DNA from: Cavia porcellus
Lineage: Eukaryota > Chordata > Mammalia > Rodentia > Caviidae
Length of the DNA stretch: 64,000 bases
NCBI RefSeq assembly: GCF_034190915.1
Contig: NW_026947488.1
Location: 5,714,501 to 5,778,500 of the forward strand
Direction of reading: 5' to 3'
In this document: positions 25,421-38,355 of the stretch, in pieces
Numbering within the stretch: position 1 is the stretch's first letter
Layout: each line of letters opens with the position of its first letter
Program-made: the position numbers and the translations under genes
The notes under the pieces: generated by a model
What the model saw: only the letters and a program-made list of their open reading frames with translations
Databases searched by the model: none
Told to the model about the DNA's origin: nothing

Positions 25421-26479
25421 CAGGTTCTATGCAAGGCTCCCAGGCCGGAGGGAGAGCAAGGTACTACTGCGGCCCCCAGAACGCGGGGTAAGGAAGAGTA
25501 AAGGTATTACGGAACCACCCAGGCCCAACCAGAATAACAGCACCGTCTCTGGGATTAAATGTGTTGAGGTATCTTTAAAAAGCAAATGTGCCTTTCAGCT
25601 GAAAACCACCACCATCTTCCAGTAATTTACCAAAATGAAAAGCACAAAGGGAAAGAAGAGAAGAACCTGGTATGTGCTCTTTAGGCCTTTTAGAAAGCTT
25701 GGGGTTATGTCTGTGGTCATGTATGTGTGAGTACAAAAAGGGTGATATTGTGGACATCAAAGGAATGAGCACTGTTCAAAAAGGAGAGCCACACAACTCC
25801 CACCAGGGCACAACTGGAGGTCTACAGTGTTACCCAGCGTGCCACTAGCACTGCAGCAAACAAGCAAATTAAGGGCAAGACACTTGCCAGTACAATTAAT
25901 GGGCATGTTAAGCACTCTAAAAATTGAGATGGCTTCCTAAAATGTGTCAAGGAAAAGGATCAGAAAAGAAGAAAGCCAAACAGAAAGGCACCCTGGCTAA
26001 ATGAAGCACCAATCTGCCACACCCAGAGAAGCAGACTTCCTGAGAACCAGGGGAATCGAGCCTGTGCCTGAGCCACTCTCTGGATTCACGGCAGATGGGG
26101 ACAGAGCTGCTTTTCAGTACCTAATTCAGCAGCTCAGGTGTCTAGGCCTGCTTAAAAATAAAAAAGGGTCCCAAACTGTAAGGACAGTTTTCTTAACTGA
26201 CAGGTATGTGGTGCCCTTGCCTCCGAGCACGGAGTATTCAGTACAGAGTCTCATTACACCTCGTCAGTTGGGTCAAGCCTTTTAAGCCACACGTTCAGTG
26301 TCTTTACTGCAGAAGGATGTGAAGTACTGTATACATGTATCCCCAAATGGCCAGATAATTATGAAATACTTTACACTGGTTTGAAGATCGTCTACATCAC
26401 CATGGGAAAAGATGTATCAAAATACAGTCAATGGCAGCCAGGGTACGGCACTGGGAAAAAAATTCACCCGTGACAGTCT
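25421..26479. other. Intron 1 stretch without a gene
   Basis: Unique sequence. Nothing recognisable was seen. Confidence 0.5.
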
Positions 26480-26660
26480 GCTAATACTTACTAGTGCAGG
26501 CTTATTCTAAGCATTTTATTTTATATGTTCCTTTATTTTGCCCAGAGTGATGAATCTGAGGCACAGAGAGGTTAAACACCTTCCTGAAAGTAACATGACT
26601 CTGAGGCGGCTCACACAGAGTTCATACCCAAGCTGCCTGACCCCAGAACTCACTCTTACC
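26480..26660 (-). repeat. MIR, antisense
   Basis: Reverse MIR order: 'cttattctaagcatttta', 'gatgaatctgaggcacagag', 'aggttaaacaccttcctg', 'cctgaccccagaactcac'. Confidence 0.8.
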
Positions 26661-27447
26661 AGTGGAGCTGTATTAATCACCACCTGAAAGCGAATATATA
26701 AAACGTCATACAAACACAGGAGGGTAGGCGTGCATCCTGTGAGCCAGCGGGAGGAAGAGGGAGAGAAAGAAGGGGAAGGGAGTGGTAAGGGGTTCATTTG
26801 GGGACGTGCTGTATTTAAAGTACCCGTGCTGACATGTGGCCCCACACAGGGCCTTGGCTCAGGCCTGGGCTCATACATTAGTGTATCAGAAGCAAAAGGT
26901 ATTCATAGAGGGGTGTCCAAGGGGAAGACAAGGAGGGAGGAAAGGGGAGAGACAGAGATTGGGAGCAGAGGGGGACTCACAACCCTGAGCATCACAGGCA
27001 GCACTGCCTGACAGTGGGCAAAAAGGGGTCCCACAACTCGGAAGAGAAGAGTGACTAGGGAGGGTCTAGGTAAGAGCGTCAATAAGCAGGATGCTGAACG
27101 CTACACAGCACACATACGACAATACATTTAAAAAAGCACAAGGGATGAGGAGGAAACAACTGAGCTCTTTGCAATGACTTCGGGAGTGAATGAATGTTAA
27201 GAACACAGAGACATTGAGTGTTCTCTCCAGAGTCTTGGAGAACAAGAAGTAAAGAGCTAAAGAGGGCAAATATGTCAGGAAGCAGTTTTATATTTTCAAA
27301 GGCAGAGGAGATTTTAAGATGTTTACTGAACATAACTAATTGCTAAGCACTATACTTAAGTGACAGGTACATAAAAAAAGAAAAGAAACAATCCTGAAGG
27401 AGATAGGCAACAAAAGCAGTAACTGAAAATAATTATAAAATGAGGTG
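26661..27447. other. Intron 1 stretch, purine-rich in part
   Basis: A G/A-rich block at about 26735-26795 and another at 26915-26975. No gene recognised. Confidence 0.5.
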
Positions 27448-27531
27448 CCACGGATTTAGCTCAGTGGCTTAAACACTTGCCGGGTAAGCACAAGGTTGTG
27501 AGTTCAATCCCCGGTACCAAAAAAAAAAAAA
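27448..27531 (+). repeat. Older ID-type SINE
   Basis: 'ccacggatttagctcagtgg', 'gagttcaatccccggtacc' and A-run. The 5' end 'ggggctgg' is lost. Confidence 0.88.
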
Positions 27532-28204
27532 TTGTAAAATGAAATTTTAAAAAAGACCCAAATGAGCTGATCAAGATTTCTTCCAGAAGACTCTGGTCTC
27601 TTCCACCTCTGCTGTGCTCTGAGTGAGGCTGCAGAGAAATTAGGAGGCACTCAAGCTACACGAAGTTCTGACTGAGGTACTCACTCAAGGGTCAGCCACG
27701 GCTCTCCACCACGGTGCCGCAGCGCTTGAATTTACAAAGGTCAGAGACAGGTTCAGACTTTTCGGAGAAGTCCATTAGGACACATCTATATTCCAACAAA
27801 TCAATTCAAGCAACAGCGTGAGAATTCAAATAAGCCTCCACAAGGACAAACCTTGTTTTCCCCAGTAAATTCCTCCTACTATTCTTGTATACGCTTCTAT
27901 TTCAAATGAACATACCAAACACCAAAAAGATGACCAACTCCCGGATGAGTCCCTGCTTTACGACACCAGGAAAAGAAAACAATAACGGAAGAGTACATTC
28001 TACCAAGCACTACTGCAAACAGTCAACAAAAACCTACTGAAGCTTATTTCTAGCAGTGGAGATAACACAGCAAGTATATGAAGCAAACAGAAAGTAAACC
28101 AAAATACACAAGTGATACACGATTCACACAATGCGAAGTGATGCAAACACAGACTGAATCAAGAGCATCTTTAAGAATGCTCGAACGTGACTAAGTAGAC
28201 AACT
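27532..28204. other. Intron 1 stretch without a gene
   Basis: Unique sequence. No gene or repeat was recognised. Confidence 0.5.
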
Positions 28205-28347
28205 ACTGTGAAGACAATGGATACACTGTGGCACCTGTTGCTGTTATCCCGGGATCCTCTGTGAGGTTCTGGACCAATTTCACTGCATTGTCTCGTCTCA
28301 ATTGGCTTTGTTCTGTCTTGTTCTGTTGTATTTTATTACCTTCAAAA
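28205..28347 (+). repeat. T-rich unclassified repeat, copy 1
   Basis: It shares an ordered set of words with six or so other places in the window: 'gaggttctggaccaatttca', then 'ctttgttctgtcttgttc', then 'gtattttattacc'. See the copies at 49741-50150, 50318-50395, 55405-55680 and 56120-56328. The family is not one I can name. Confidence 0.6.
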
Positions 28348-28924
28348 TAGAAAATTTAAAAAAAAAGAATGCTCGAGAAAGATCAGAAGTAGTGAACTTC
28401 TGACTATGAACTGAACAGTCAATACTGAATGAATACTAAACATTCAGGAGCTTAGTCATGCCAAGTACTGGAGAGAAAGCAGAGTCCCAATTTCTGTCTA
28501 TGTTCTTCAGCTAAAGCTGAATCTCAAATTCTCAAGCTTGGAGCTGGAAGGAACACCAACAGATGCTGACTCCAATCCTCTACACACCACACACTAGAAA
28601 AGGCCATAAAGGAGATCAGCTAAGTGTCTCTAAGCGACAGCAGGACAGGAAAGATAACTCTGTCTGTAAGGCATCGAGGCCTTGAAGGGTGACAGCCTGC
28701 ATGGGGATGGACACCCAGCCAAGCCCTGGACCTCCACGCTCTCACCTGCTAACCCACAGAGGATGCTAACACTGACCTCCCAGGAAGCCTTGTTCTGTTC
28801 TTTCCATCTTCTACTACGCTAAAAATACGGAATGATGCAACTAAAAGGCTAAACAAGTACTCAGTTCACCCAGAAATAGTACACTGAGTGACAGATATTA
28901 AGAAGTAAAAAAGAAAGGTAGGTA
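28348..28924. other. Intron 1 stretch without a gene
   Basis: Unique sequence. Nothing recognisable. Confidence 0.5.
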
Positions 28925-29025
28925 GGTCCAGGAACATAGCTCAGTGGCGCAGCACCTGCCTGGCAAATGCGAGGTCCTAAGTTTGATTCCTAGTACCAAA
29001 AAAAGAAAGAAAAGAAAAGAAAAGA
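28925..29025 (+). repeat. Older ID-type SINE
   Basis: 'aggaacatagctcagtggc', 'cacctgcctggcaaatgc', 'gtttgattcctagtacc', then an A/G-rich tail (AAAAG repeats). Confidence 0.85.
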
Positions 29026-29164
29026 AAGAGCTTAAGAGTGGGGAATGGAGTGGCAGAAGGAAAAGTACAACAATAGTATTAGCACACCATTTTCCCCACA
29101 GATCAATTTAGAATATAAGTTCTTAAAGAAAATATACAAAATTGGTAGAAAAACTTTCTTTCCT

Positions 29165-29318
29165 TTTTTTTTGGTGGTGGTGGTACTGAGACTGCACCCA
29201 GGGCCTTGGTCTACCCCAGAGTCAAGCTAAGTTGCCCAGACCTCAAATTTATACTCGTCCTGCCTCAGCTTCCAAAGGAGCTGGGATTATAGGTATGTGC
29301 TACAATGCTGGGCAAAAA
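29165..29318 (-). repeat. B1-dID type composite SINE, antisense
   Basis: An antisense ID-like part ('tactgagactgcacccaggg') is joined to an antisense B1-like part ('cctgcctcagcttccaaagg', 'gctgggattataggtatgtg'). Confidence 0.75.
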
Positions 29319-30039
29319 GTATTCTTCTAAAGGTGGTTGCGGTCGTAATGCCCAGAGCAACTATGCATTTAAAGCAAACAGCACCAAGCAGACAATTACA
29401 ACTTACTACCTATACTTTTTTCCTACCCTGTGTCCCCTTCATCCTTTCTCTATTCCTACTTTCATATTTCCAGCCCTCCTTCCATCTTCCCCACAACACA
29501 ATAAGTAAGAAAGCCAACGGCAGGCACACTCCCAGCTCATCTTTTAAGGTAGGAAATACAGCAAGCATAAGAATAACGCATACAGTTGTGTACTCAGTCA
29601 GATCTTAATTCAAATCCCACCTCCATCCCTACCTCTGCTTCATAGCCGGGGGTCAAGAACTTTAGGGTCCCAACTGTACCCACATCATAGATGCTGCAAG
29701 AACCAAATACACAAGCGTTTACAGAAATGTCTAGCTCACAGCATAAGCTCACCAAATCACATATCTTAAGTGCTATCTTCCTTATGAGATCCAAAGTCTA
29801 GCGAATTAACACAGCCTTTTCTTCCTTTTTTACTTTATGGAAAGAAGGTAAAACAAAATTTCATACAAAATAACAGGCAAATAACAACAGTTACTACACT
29901 GCACAACGTTGTCTTTAGTTATTCAGAGTACAAAATACAGGCATAAGAATCTCTCCAACGGATATTAACACTGACCTTCCTTTCAGTGAGCTAAGAGAGA
30001 GGCACTAATCGTGTAACTGACTTGTATTTTTCTCCTCTT
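29319..30039. other. Intron 1 stretch without a gene
   Basis: Unique sequence with a C/T-rich part. No gene recognised. Confidence 0.5.
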
Positions 30040-30725
30040 TCCCTTTTGTCCTTTCCCCTCTCTCCCATCATAGTTACTTTTTCCCTTTGAGCAGTTTCTT
30101 CTCATTTCACAGTACCTCCGGCACACTTTAGACCTTGGTCTTTCAGTTTCTCACACAATGCACTGCTTACATATGTGACTCTGGCTTATTTCACTTATGA
30201 GTATGGTCTTAAGTTACATCCATTTACCTATAAAAGTTTCAGGTTTATCCTTCTTTACAGCTGAGTAATACCCCATTGCATAAAAATACCACACCTTTTT
30301 TATCCATTCCTCAGTTGATGGACACTTAGGTTGTTTCCAAGATCTGGCTATTACAAACTGTGCTGCTAGAAACAAGGGCACACACAGATTACTGTGGTAT
30401 GATGTTTTAATTCTTCTGAGAAGATACTCCGAAGGGGCAGGGCTAGATCGCATGAGATCTCTAACCCTAGCCCTGAAGAACCCCCCACTGACCTCCACAG
30501 TGGTTGTACCATCTTCCACTCCCTCCACAGTGGAGAAGGGCTTCTTTTCTCCACAGCCTCTTCAGCATTTGTTACTGGTTGACTTTTCTGATGATGGCCA
30601 TTCTTTCTGGAGTGAGATGGAATCTCAGTGTTGTTTCAATTTGCATTTCTCCAATGTCTGATGATGCTGAACATTTTTCATGTATTTATTTGCCATTTCT
30701 ATTTCTTCATCCAAGATGTAATGCA
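30040..30725 (-). mobile_element. LINE-1 3' fragment, antisense
   Basis: Reverse complement of the LINE-1 ORF2 C-terminus and 3' UTR: 'cagctgagtaataccccatt', 'tatccattcctcagttgatg', 'ctccacagcctcttcagc', 'gagatggaatctcagtgttg'. It lies in the same orientation as VAPB. Reading frames are broken. Confidence 0.85.
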
Positions 30726-31509
30726 GTCTTTTCTAAGCTCCCAGTGGAGACAGCCCAGAGGTACTCAGCTCCCATTTTCTGCTTCTGTCCCAGAGACTGC
30801 AAACTGCAAGGGCTGGGCCTTCTTCCTAAGTTCTGAGCTTAAACTAAAGCCTGGCTCACAGGAAGCTTTCAGTGTATGGACCAGGCCAAACCCCCACTGA
30901 GACACCTGTTCATAAAGAAAACCTGGAAAGATTAGTTGTGCCGAAGGAGGAAACCCGAGTATCTCCACTTCACACACACAATCATCACATACATGGACGT
31001 CACTAGACCCACCCTCATCTAGGTCACATGCCATGATGCAATCATTTGGAGAAACGATGACTTTCCAGAGTAGGCGGCATATAGAACAAAACAGCACTGT
31101 GTCACCTTAAACTGACCTTCTGTCACACAGAGGGAAGTCGCTGTGTGTTAACTTCTCTCCCAAGGCAGTGGCAGGCGGAAGCACGCAAGGCTAACAGTTT
31201 AGTAGATCCACTTGCAAAGTTTCAAGTGGCACCTTATAAAGGCCGTGCATTTTAAACATTCCTATCTTAATAAGCATTGTTATATTTTCTCTAATTCCAC
31301 TTTAGAAACCTGCAAGTCTATAAAATCTCCATCACATACAAGCTTTGCTGTACCAAGGAACACGCAGCAGAATCACAGTATTCATAAAGTCAAGGTTTCG
31401 ATAATCATAAAACAGCGTTGAAATCTGACATAAAGTGAATGAATATTCACAAAGTAAATCAAAGAATGCTTTGGAATCATCAGTCTGATTAATAGTACAA
31501 TAAAAACTC
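30726..31509. other. Intron 1 stretch without a gene
   Basis: Unique sequence between two LINE-1 fragments. Nothing recognised. Confidence 0.5.
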
Positions 31510-32190
31510 AAAAGCAGTTCTTTTAAAAACTTTTTTATTAGTACATGCCATTTGCAGTCATCTTGGGGAGGAGGTACATGTATATAATACAGCTTGTTTC
31601 TTTTTAAAATTCTTTTCCTCTTCCCTTCCCCCACCCTCCCTCCTCCTCTACATCCTCTTTTCCCATTTTTGCTCTTGCGGATGTTATTACTCTTAGCTCA
31701 TGTTATTAGGCTGCTGAATATGACATGCTGTTATTCTACACATTTCCCTTCCCCTGTCTCCTGAACCCTTCCCATTTACCAGGAATCCATCCCTCTGCTT
31801 TCTCTTACCTATCCTTTATTACGCTTTTTGTCTTTTTACTTTGCTTTACTCAAATGAGAAATACCAGAAGCTACTCAAGTTTATGTGTCTGATTTATTTC
31901 AGCCAGCATTATATTTTCCAGGTGCATCTATTTCCCTATGAACGTCTCAAATGTGTCCTTCTTTATAGCCAGGTAGTAAGTATGCATTCCACTATGAGCA
32001 GTACCACTGTGTTTATCCAACTGCCTACTTACTGATGAGTACACGGGGTGCTTCCCGGCTTTGGCTATTATGACCGTGCTGCTATAAACACGAGTATTCA
32101 TCTACCACTGAGGTATGATACCTGAAGTGTGGTCTCTTTTGGTGAAGATATTCTTAACAGATTAACCAAATTAATACCCCCTAATTGCAA
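31510..32190 (-). mobile_element. LINE-1 3' fragment, antisense, second copy
   Basis: 'tttattagtacatgccattt', C/T-rich 3' UTR, then 'cagccagcattatattttcc', 'catctatttccctatgaac' and 'tgatgagtacacggggtgc', matching the LINE-1 3' end in reverse. It is more diverged than the 30040 copy. Confidence 0.75.
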
Positions 32191-32194
32191 TGGG

Positions 32195-32316
32195 GACCTG
32201 AAGCCAAGGCTTTGACATTGGGCTACATCCCCATTTATTTTGAGACAGGGTCTCACTGAGTAACTAAATTTTCAGGCAGCTGGAATTATGGACATGTACT
32301 ACCACGCCTGGCAAGC
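32195..32316 (-). repeat. B1-dID type SINE, antisense
   Basis: 'ggctacatccccatttatt', 'gagacagggtctcactgag', 'ctggaattatggacatgta', 'ccacgcctggc'. Confidence 0.75.
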
Positions 32317-33529
32317 AGACTGACGTTTTCAAGAAATTATCCTGACATCCATGAGTATTTCCTTAATGGTTATACATTCTCTGCCTCTCTCTCTCAAGAA
32401 TAAACCTCTTTATGAGTTAACTCTAAAGAATTAACAATGGCTCAAAAAAAACCAACAATAACTAACAGCAGTCCAGAACAGTACAAGGGCCTTAGTAATA
32501 GAGAAACCCAGGTTTTATATCTGCAACATCATCACTATTGTGGAAGATACGTGGTCATTGAGTCATCTCACAGATTTTCAAATACATTAAATAGTAAGAT
32601 AAAACACCTAGTCCCACAGTCCCTCAACTTTACATATTGTCTTTTAGAAAGGAAGCACTCATCTTCAAGAAATGTTCACTGTTTCTTTATCTGTTCTTTG
32701 CCTTCATATAGAAAATGTGTGTCCTTCACCACTTTTAGTTCCAGATCCTGCCCACTGAGGCTGGAGGAAGTCTACTACTGCACAACTCACAAATGTGCCC
32801 TCTGCCACCAGCTCCCTAAGCTCACCTTGCTATTATTCTCTGGGCACCTTTAAGCCTTTAAAGGCAACTAGAGAACTTCGATGCTCGGAAGTTGCTAAGG
32901 CACATCTCAAGCAATAGAAATCCAGGTAAATGATCCAAGAGTACATCCACTGTCTTCGAGTGCCACCAGACAAGCAACAGCAGTCTTCATCTACTTCTCC
33001 TGCAAAGTATCTACTTCCCTAACCCTTTCCCAGATAAGCAAAGACTCTATGAGCAATGAAATGCTCACACTGAAATGCCCACAGTGTACCAATTCAAACG
33101 CCGGTACACGTCAGCAAAACATGCTCCTCCAGAACAGTTTAGGTGTTCACGTGAGGCACACACACAAGCCAAAAGCCTGATGAAACACAACCTGCTAATC
33201 AAAACATGACAGCCCTTCTGAAAGGATGAAGAACCCTAGCAAAGTATTTCTACTCCTTTACAGTTGAGGCAATTCATACAAAATATTAAAAGAAAGCTTT
33301 TCCAGTTCCCATGTTTTCCCCTTCTTAGACCCATCTCACCTCTTGGTTTTACTCTACAGAAGTCCCTGGAAAAGACAGAGTCCTTGGCAACCCGCTCGGG
33401 ACCCCTTCTGTCTCTCTCCCAGACATAAGCTTTCTTTCTTTCAATAAATATATTCTGCTCTTAACCTCCATGTTCCTAAAATTCATTCTTTGATTTTAGA
33501 GAACACAAATTTGTATAGGACACCTAGTA
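32317..33529. other. Intron 1 stretch without a gene
   Basis: Unique sequence. The 138-codon open frame at 32437-32853 shows no known domain and is not called. Confidence 0.5.
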
Positions 33530-33690
33530 GGTTAGGAGTTTCATTCCCCTGTATCGTTATCACTCTCAGTTTTGAGATACAGAATGAGAGCACAGAGAGG
33601 CTGGGCCACGCATCCTGGTCACACAGTTCCTGAGAGTGAGTGCACTGGGGATGTGGGCGGTTTGAGCCCAGAATCTGCCCTCTTATGACC
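33530..33690 (-). repeat. MIR, antisense
   Basis: Reverse MIR: 'gatacagaatgagagcacag', 'tcctggtcacacagttcc', 'ggtttgagcccagaatctgc'. Confidence 0.8.
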
Positions 33691-35394
33691 TCATGATGCT
33701 GCTGAGGCCTCTCTGCCCTGGCAATCACGAGGGAGAGCTCAATCCTGTGTTATATATATATATAATATGTATTAAAAAAAAGAAAGCTTTTCAATGTTTT
33801 CCCATAGGACTATGGCATTTTCTCAACCCTACCCCTACCCCACACAAGGAGAAAAACTCTAAAACACTGGCAAGGCACTTTCTCTAGACATGACAGCTTC
33901 TACAAAACAATGCATTTAACATTTCTGAAAAATGGACATTCTACAGACACTATTTTGCCACACTGTTATTTTTTAAAATAATCTTCAAATGACTGTCAAG
34001 TTCAATAACTCTGTTTCCATAACAAAGCTTTGTAAAGGACTCTTGTTTTTGTAGAGCTTGCTGCCCAAGTGTGTTAGATAAAAACTTCAAAGAATGTACA
34101 CAGCCACTGAGTGCGGGCCAAAGCAATCCTGGACATGATATGCTGATGACAGCCCGAAAGAGGCCTAAAATGACAGAAAACAGCCTGAAAACCACAATGC
34201 AACTCTGTTGTTGACACAATTCTCAGATCAAATGGTGGGAGAGTAGGATTTTATTAAAAACCCTTACGGCCGCCTTGTTTGACTAAGGAAACTCCGTACT
34301 CTGCACTCACCTTTCTCGTCATTTTGCTGAAAGCTGTACTCGTTTCTTCCAATTGTGGTTATCTTTTAGACAAAAATTTTTCAACAAATGGGAGATATAT
34401 GAAGCAATGTTGGAGATAATTCTTTATGTAAAAACTGAAGTTTCAGGTTTCTGAACTGGAGCCTGGGGCAGTATCTGAATGATAACCAATATAATTTACT
34501 TTTTCGATTCTTCCCCTAATTTTCAACTATTTAGTGGTAATTTTGCAAGGTCAAAGTACTCGGTATTTTATCTTAAGCATCTGAAAGAAAAATGCTCAAT
34601 ATATATAATTCTCATAAATAAAAAATAGTATTAATGTTTGAGTCCAGTTCTTTAATAAGCGTCAACTCAGACTAATTATTTTAATAAATCGACACTCAGA
34701 TGAAAAGCCACTAAGTAATTATGAAGATAACAGTGATACATGTTTTAACCACTCATATCAAGGAAACATCACCACTTTCCAAATAAGACACAGGACGGAG
34801 AACCCCCCACCCCAGGAGTTAACTGTGAAGAAGTTCCATTTTACTTCTAGGAACAAGACTTCAGAAGCAACTCACACTGTCTATGAAGATTTAAATTTGA
34901 CTGAAGCTTAGTAAATTTAGTGCCACTTGCTTTTGATAAGCCAGCTGGTTAATAATTAAATAAATGAAGATAATATATTCAGGATGGATTTAAACTACTA
35001 CCATAAAGAATCTTAAGCACACTGGTGACATTTTGTTGTGCAGTAAAACACAGTCTGCTCTATGTAATCATGAAATGTTACAGAAATCAGCACTATCCTA
35101 AAGCTAAAGAATTAATGTTGTACTTAGCATCTAAAAGATAATGACTACATCAAATGGACTATATCCACAGGGTTTTAGATTTTTTTTAACTTCCTACACA
35201 GTCTTAAAATACACATCGCCTTGAGAGGACAAACCAGTGCTTCCATGCCCACTTCCATTACATAAAGACGGAGCCTCTACACTTGCCACTTCCAGCATCC
35301 AAGCTCCTATTTTTCCCCAAAGTGGTAATCAAGAATCACAATTCAATGGTGCCATCCCTAACAATAAAGGGCAAAAGGAAGACACTTTTCTTTC
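33691..35394. other. Intron 1 stretch without a gene
   Basis: About 1.7 kb of AT-rich DNA without SINEs, apart from a short (TA)n at about 33751-33764. No gene recognised. Confidence 0.5.
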
Positions 35395-35640
35395 TTTGTT
35401 TGTTTTTTGTTTTTGTTTTGTTTTGTTAGGCAATTCTGGGCACTGACCCAAGAAAAGCTTTTGCTACTGCCCAATCTCAGCTCCAACTTGCTACCCTTCA
35501 GTCTCTGCCATCCACGCAGCTGGGACTACAGACACGTGCCCCCTCGGCCTAGCTAATGTTTTTTCTTTCTTTCTTTTCCAGGCCTGGGAATTGAACCCAG
35601 AGACTTTGCTCTGAGCTGCACACCCAGTTCTTTTTATTAC
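35395..35640 (-). repeat. Composite SINE cluster, antisense
   Basis: A T/G-rich tail, a B1-like part ('gcagctgggactacagacac', 'cgtgccccctcggcctagct') and an ID-like part ('cctgggaattgaacccagag', 'gagctgcacacccag'), all antisense. Confidence 0.7.
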
Positions 35641-35644
35641 TTTT

Positions 35645-35756
35645 ATTTTGAGATAGGGTCTCAGTCTGGGCAACTTGGTGAGACTGTCTCAAAATTTAAA
35701 AACAGGAGGGAAAGGGAGCTGGAGATGTAACTCAGGGCAAAGATCCTGGTTTCAAA
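35645..35756 (+). repeat. B1-dID 3' part, sense
   Basis: 'gtctgggcaacttggtgaga', 'ctgtctcaaaatttaaaaac' then 'ggagctggagatgtaactc', 'cctggtttcaaacacc'. The ID part leads straight into the minisatellite that follows. Confidence 0.7.
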
Positions 35757-35826
35757 CACCACACCCGCGACACCCGCGACACCCCCGACACCCCCAACAC
35801 CCCGACACCCCAACACCTCCGACACC
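35757..35826 (+). repeat. Minisatellite, 8-9-bp unit
   Basis: About eight copies of a C-rich unit ('cacccgcga', 'cacccccga', 'cacccccaa', 'caccccga' variants), grown from the 3' end of the adjoining ID-like element. Confidence 0.9.
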
Positions 35827-36424
35827 GGTTTCTAATCCATTTTCTTACTCCAAATGGTCCCTTGGTCTTGCCAACTTCTTAAAAAGATCTCATGAAGATC
35901 GACCTTAAATTTAGACAAAGCGCACTGTGCCATGCTTCTTTCAGGAAGTCACATACCTCCTCTGATACTTAAATAGAACACTGTACTTTCTACAAAACCT
36001 AACAAAGTCATGCATCCTGTAAATTTAATATACCTCGAAAATTTTCCAAAATAACGAAGAATATAACCATAAACAACCTCATGCCGTCATCTCAGGCTGG
36101 TAACTTTGTCCTCCTCTAAAAGATAGGTAATCATTTCTCTCTTAAGCAAAGCAAGTTCATAAGTTTTTATTTCTCTAGATAAATCACCAGAACCAGGGTG
36201 TTAACCTAAATGACCTGGAATAAACTAATTAAATGTGCCAGTTCTCATCATGAAGTGATTTTTTTCTACATAGCAGCCAAGATATTGAATCTTTATTCTA
36301 GCTGTGTGGCCTCAACATTCAGCTTAAAACAAACCAACAAACAAAATACCTCTAGAAGAGAACTGAAGGTAAAGGTGGCTTGCGCGTGCCTTCACACGTC
36401 TCTCCCACAGCCAGGAGCATGCGC
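35827..36424. other. Intron 1 stretch without a gene
   Basis: Unique sequence. Nothing recognised. Confidence 0.5.
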
Positions 36425-36525
36425 CAGGCATGGTGGCATATGCCTGCGATCAGGACCCCAAGGCAGAGGATTCCAAAGTCAAGGGCAGCCTGGGTTCCAC
36501 AGGAAAGGCTGCCTCCTCGGTAAAT
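36425..36525 (+). repeat. B1-like SINE fragment
   Basis: 'gccaggcatggtggcatatg', 'aagggcagcctgggttcc'. Decayed. Confidence 0.7.
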
Positions 36526-38219
36526 AATGTTCAGTAGTTTGACACAGCTTCTTCTGGACCATCCCTCTAGCAAGTAACCTGGACTACCACTGCTCTGGCC
36601 AAGCCAAGGCTACAAGATCACACTGTCATACCTTTTGGGGAAAGAAACTAAAGTGATAAACCAGCTATCTAAATACAACCTTCAATCTCTATTTAGACCT
36701 ATGTGTTTACGAAGCTGCGGAACAGCCCTGATAGCTCCCTTCTAAACAACAAAACTTCCCACAGAAGGCAAAGTAGACAAGAGTGTCACCCCATTAACTA
36801 AAGTCTGACTCACGTGCTGGGGGATGAAGTGGCAGCCCAAGGCCAAACATCTTTAAATGAAACAACTGGAACAAAAACTTGAATTTTCTCAAGTTAGTGT
36901 CTCCTTCATATCAACACATTACAGGAGAGCATCTACTGAAGCTTGGTGTCCCAGGAAGTCAATACAGGAAAGGACTGTTTGAGGAGAAGTAACACAGTTT
37001 TAACTTAGACACTGGCAGTCCCAGACACAAAGGACCTAGGAGATCTGACCTCTGTCTGCTAAGGAGGCCTACTCTGCCTCCCACTCCGTCCTGCACTCTC
37101 AGGAAACGCTCTGGGTGCTGCTGGTACTCAGAACCACTCCCAAGAAGGTTCCCAGCTTTGTCAACTTCTTCGGCCTGGCATGACCCCCACCCGTTCTCAT
37201 TTTAGCCTGTTTCCAGCTGACCTATGTGACTCAGCTCAGATGACACCTCTTTCCGAAGTTGACCTCCACAATGTTCCCGAGCACCTTGGATTGCCTTACA
37301 CCACTGCAATGTCCTGACCAGTTTTCCTGTCTGAATCTTCCCTACACATAAAAGTACTACAGAGCAAGCAGGTTAAGGGAAAATGTGGGGGTATGACCAA
37401 TGTGACTTGGCTTCTCCTGGTATCTGATACTCGGTAAATGTTTTGCACTAAATGAATCCATGTGACAATTCATGGGAGAAGCCAAGCGAGTCTTCCTGGA
37501 TAAGAAAACCTGAAGACGACTTCAGTGAAAACCATGCTCACTACATTCACTTTACCTACTTGGATTTCTTTCCCAGCCTCAATTCTCTAGAAGTAGCCCC
37601 TGGAATTACACAAGCTCAAGTACAGATATTCCTTGACTTACACCAGGGTTATATCCAGATAAGCCTGTGGCAAATTGCAGACATTTTAAGTGGAAAATGC
37701 ATTTAATAGATCTAACCTACCAAACATTGTAGCGTCATCTACCTTAAGCATGCTCAGAACACTTACATTAGGTTACCATCACAAGACATCATTTAACACA
37801 AAGCCCACTGTACAACACCTCGGGTACACACACAGGTGGACATTTTGTAGACAAGAGGGGACACAAAAACACAACATCCAAAAGAAAAACAAGACCACCA
37901 CAGTAATTGCTGACTGTCAATTGCCCGTCCTCATGACTGTGGCTCACTGGGAGCCACAGCTCAAAGCATGAGAGGCAGGATCAGACTACATAATGCAAAC
38001 GGGAAAAAGAACAAAATTCAAAACAGCTTCAACTGAACGATGCGTACTACTTTCAAAAACTCTTAAACCATCCTAAACAGGCACCCTCTATTATCAAGAA
38101 ACTAAATTTGTGTGGGGTCTTGGTCCTCTTTTGTTTTGAACTGGAAAGCCATTGGTTTTCTTAAGACACTCAGAATCATTTAACCCTGAAACCTGGGAAG
38201 CAAAGTGACAGCCATCACT
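36526..38219. other. Intron 1 stretch, possibly with a LINE-2 remnant
   Basis: Unique sequence. The segment 37200-37345 ('gctcagatgacacctctttc', 'ccacaatgttcccgagcacc') resembles a LINE-2 3' end, weakly. Confidence 0.4.
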
Positions 38220-38355
38220 CTCCGGAAGATTTTCCAGGAGTTTGACAACATAATGGGTAAGTAGTCTGGGTTCAAATGTTATCATTTGCCAACTGGGTAA
38301 CTTTAGGCGAGTCACCTTACATCAATTCTCATTAGTACAAATAAACTGAGGTTCC
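38220..38355 (+). repeat. MIR, sense
   Basis: MIR order on the plus strand: 'gtctgggttcaaatgttatc', 'caactgggtaactttaggcg', 'tcaattctcattagtac'. Confidence 0.75.

Noticed and set aside
35757..35826. CRISPR-like short regularly spaced repeats
   Set aside because: It is a C-rich minisatellite without spacers, in mammalian DNA.
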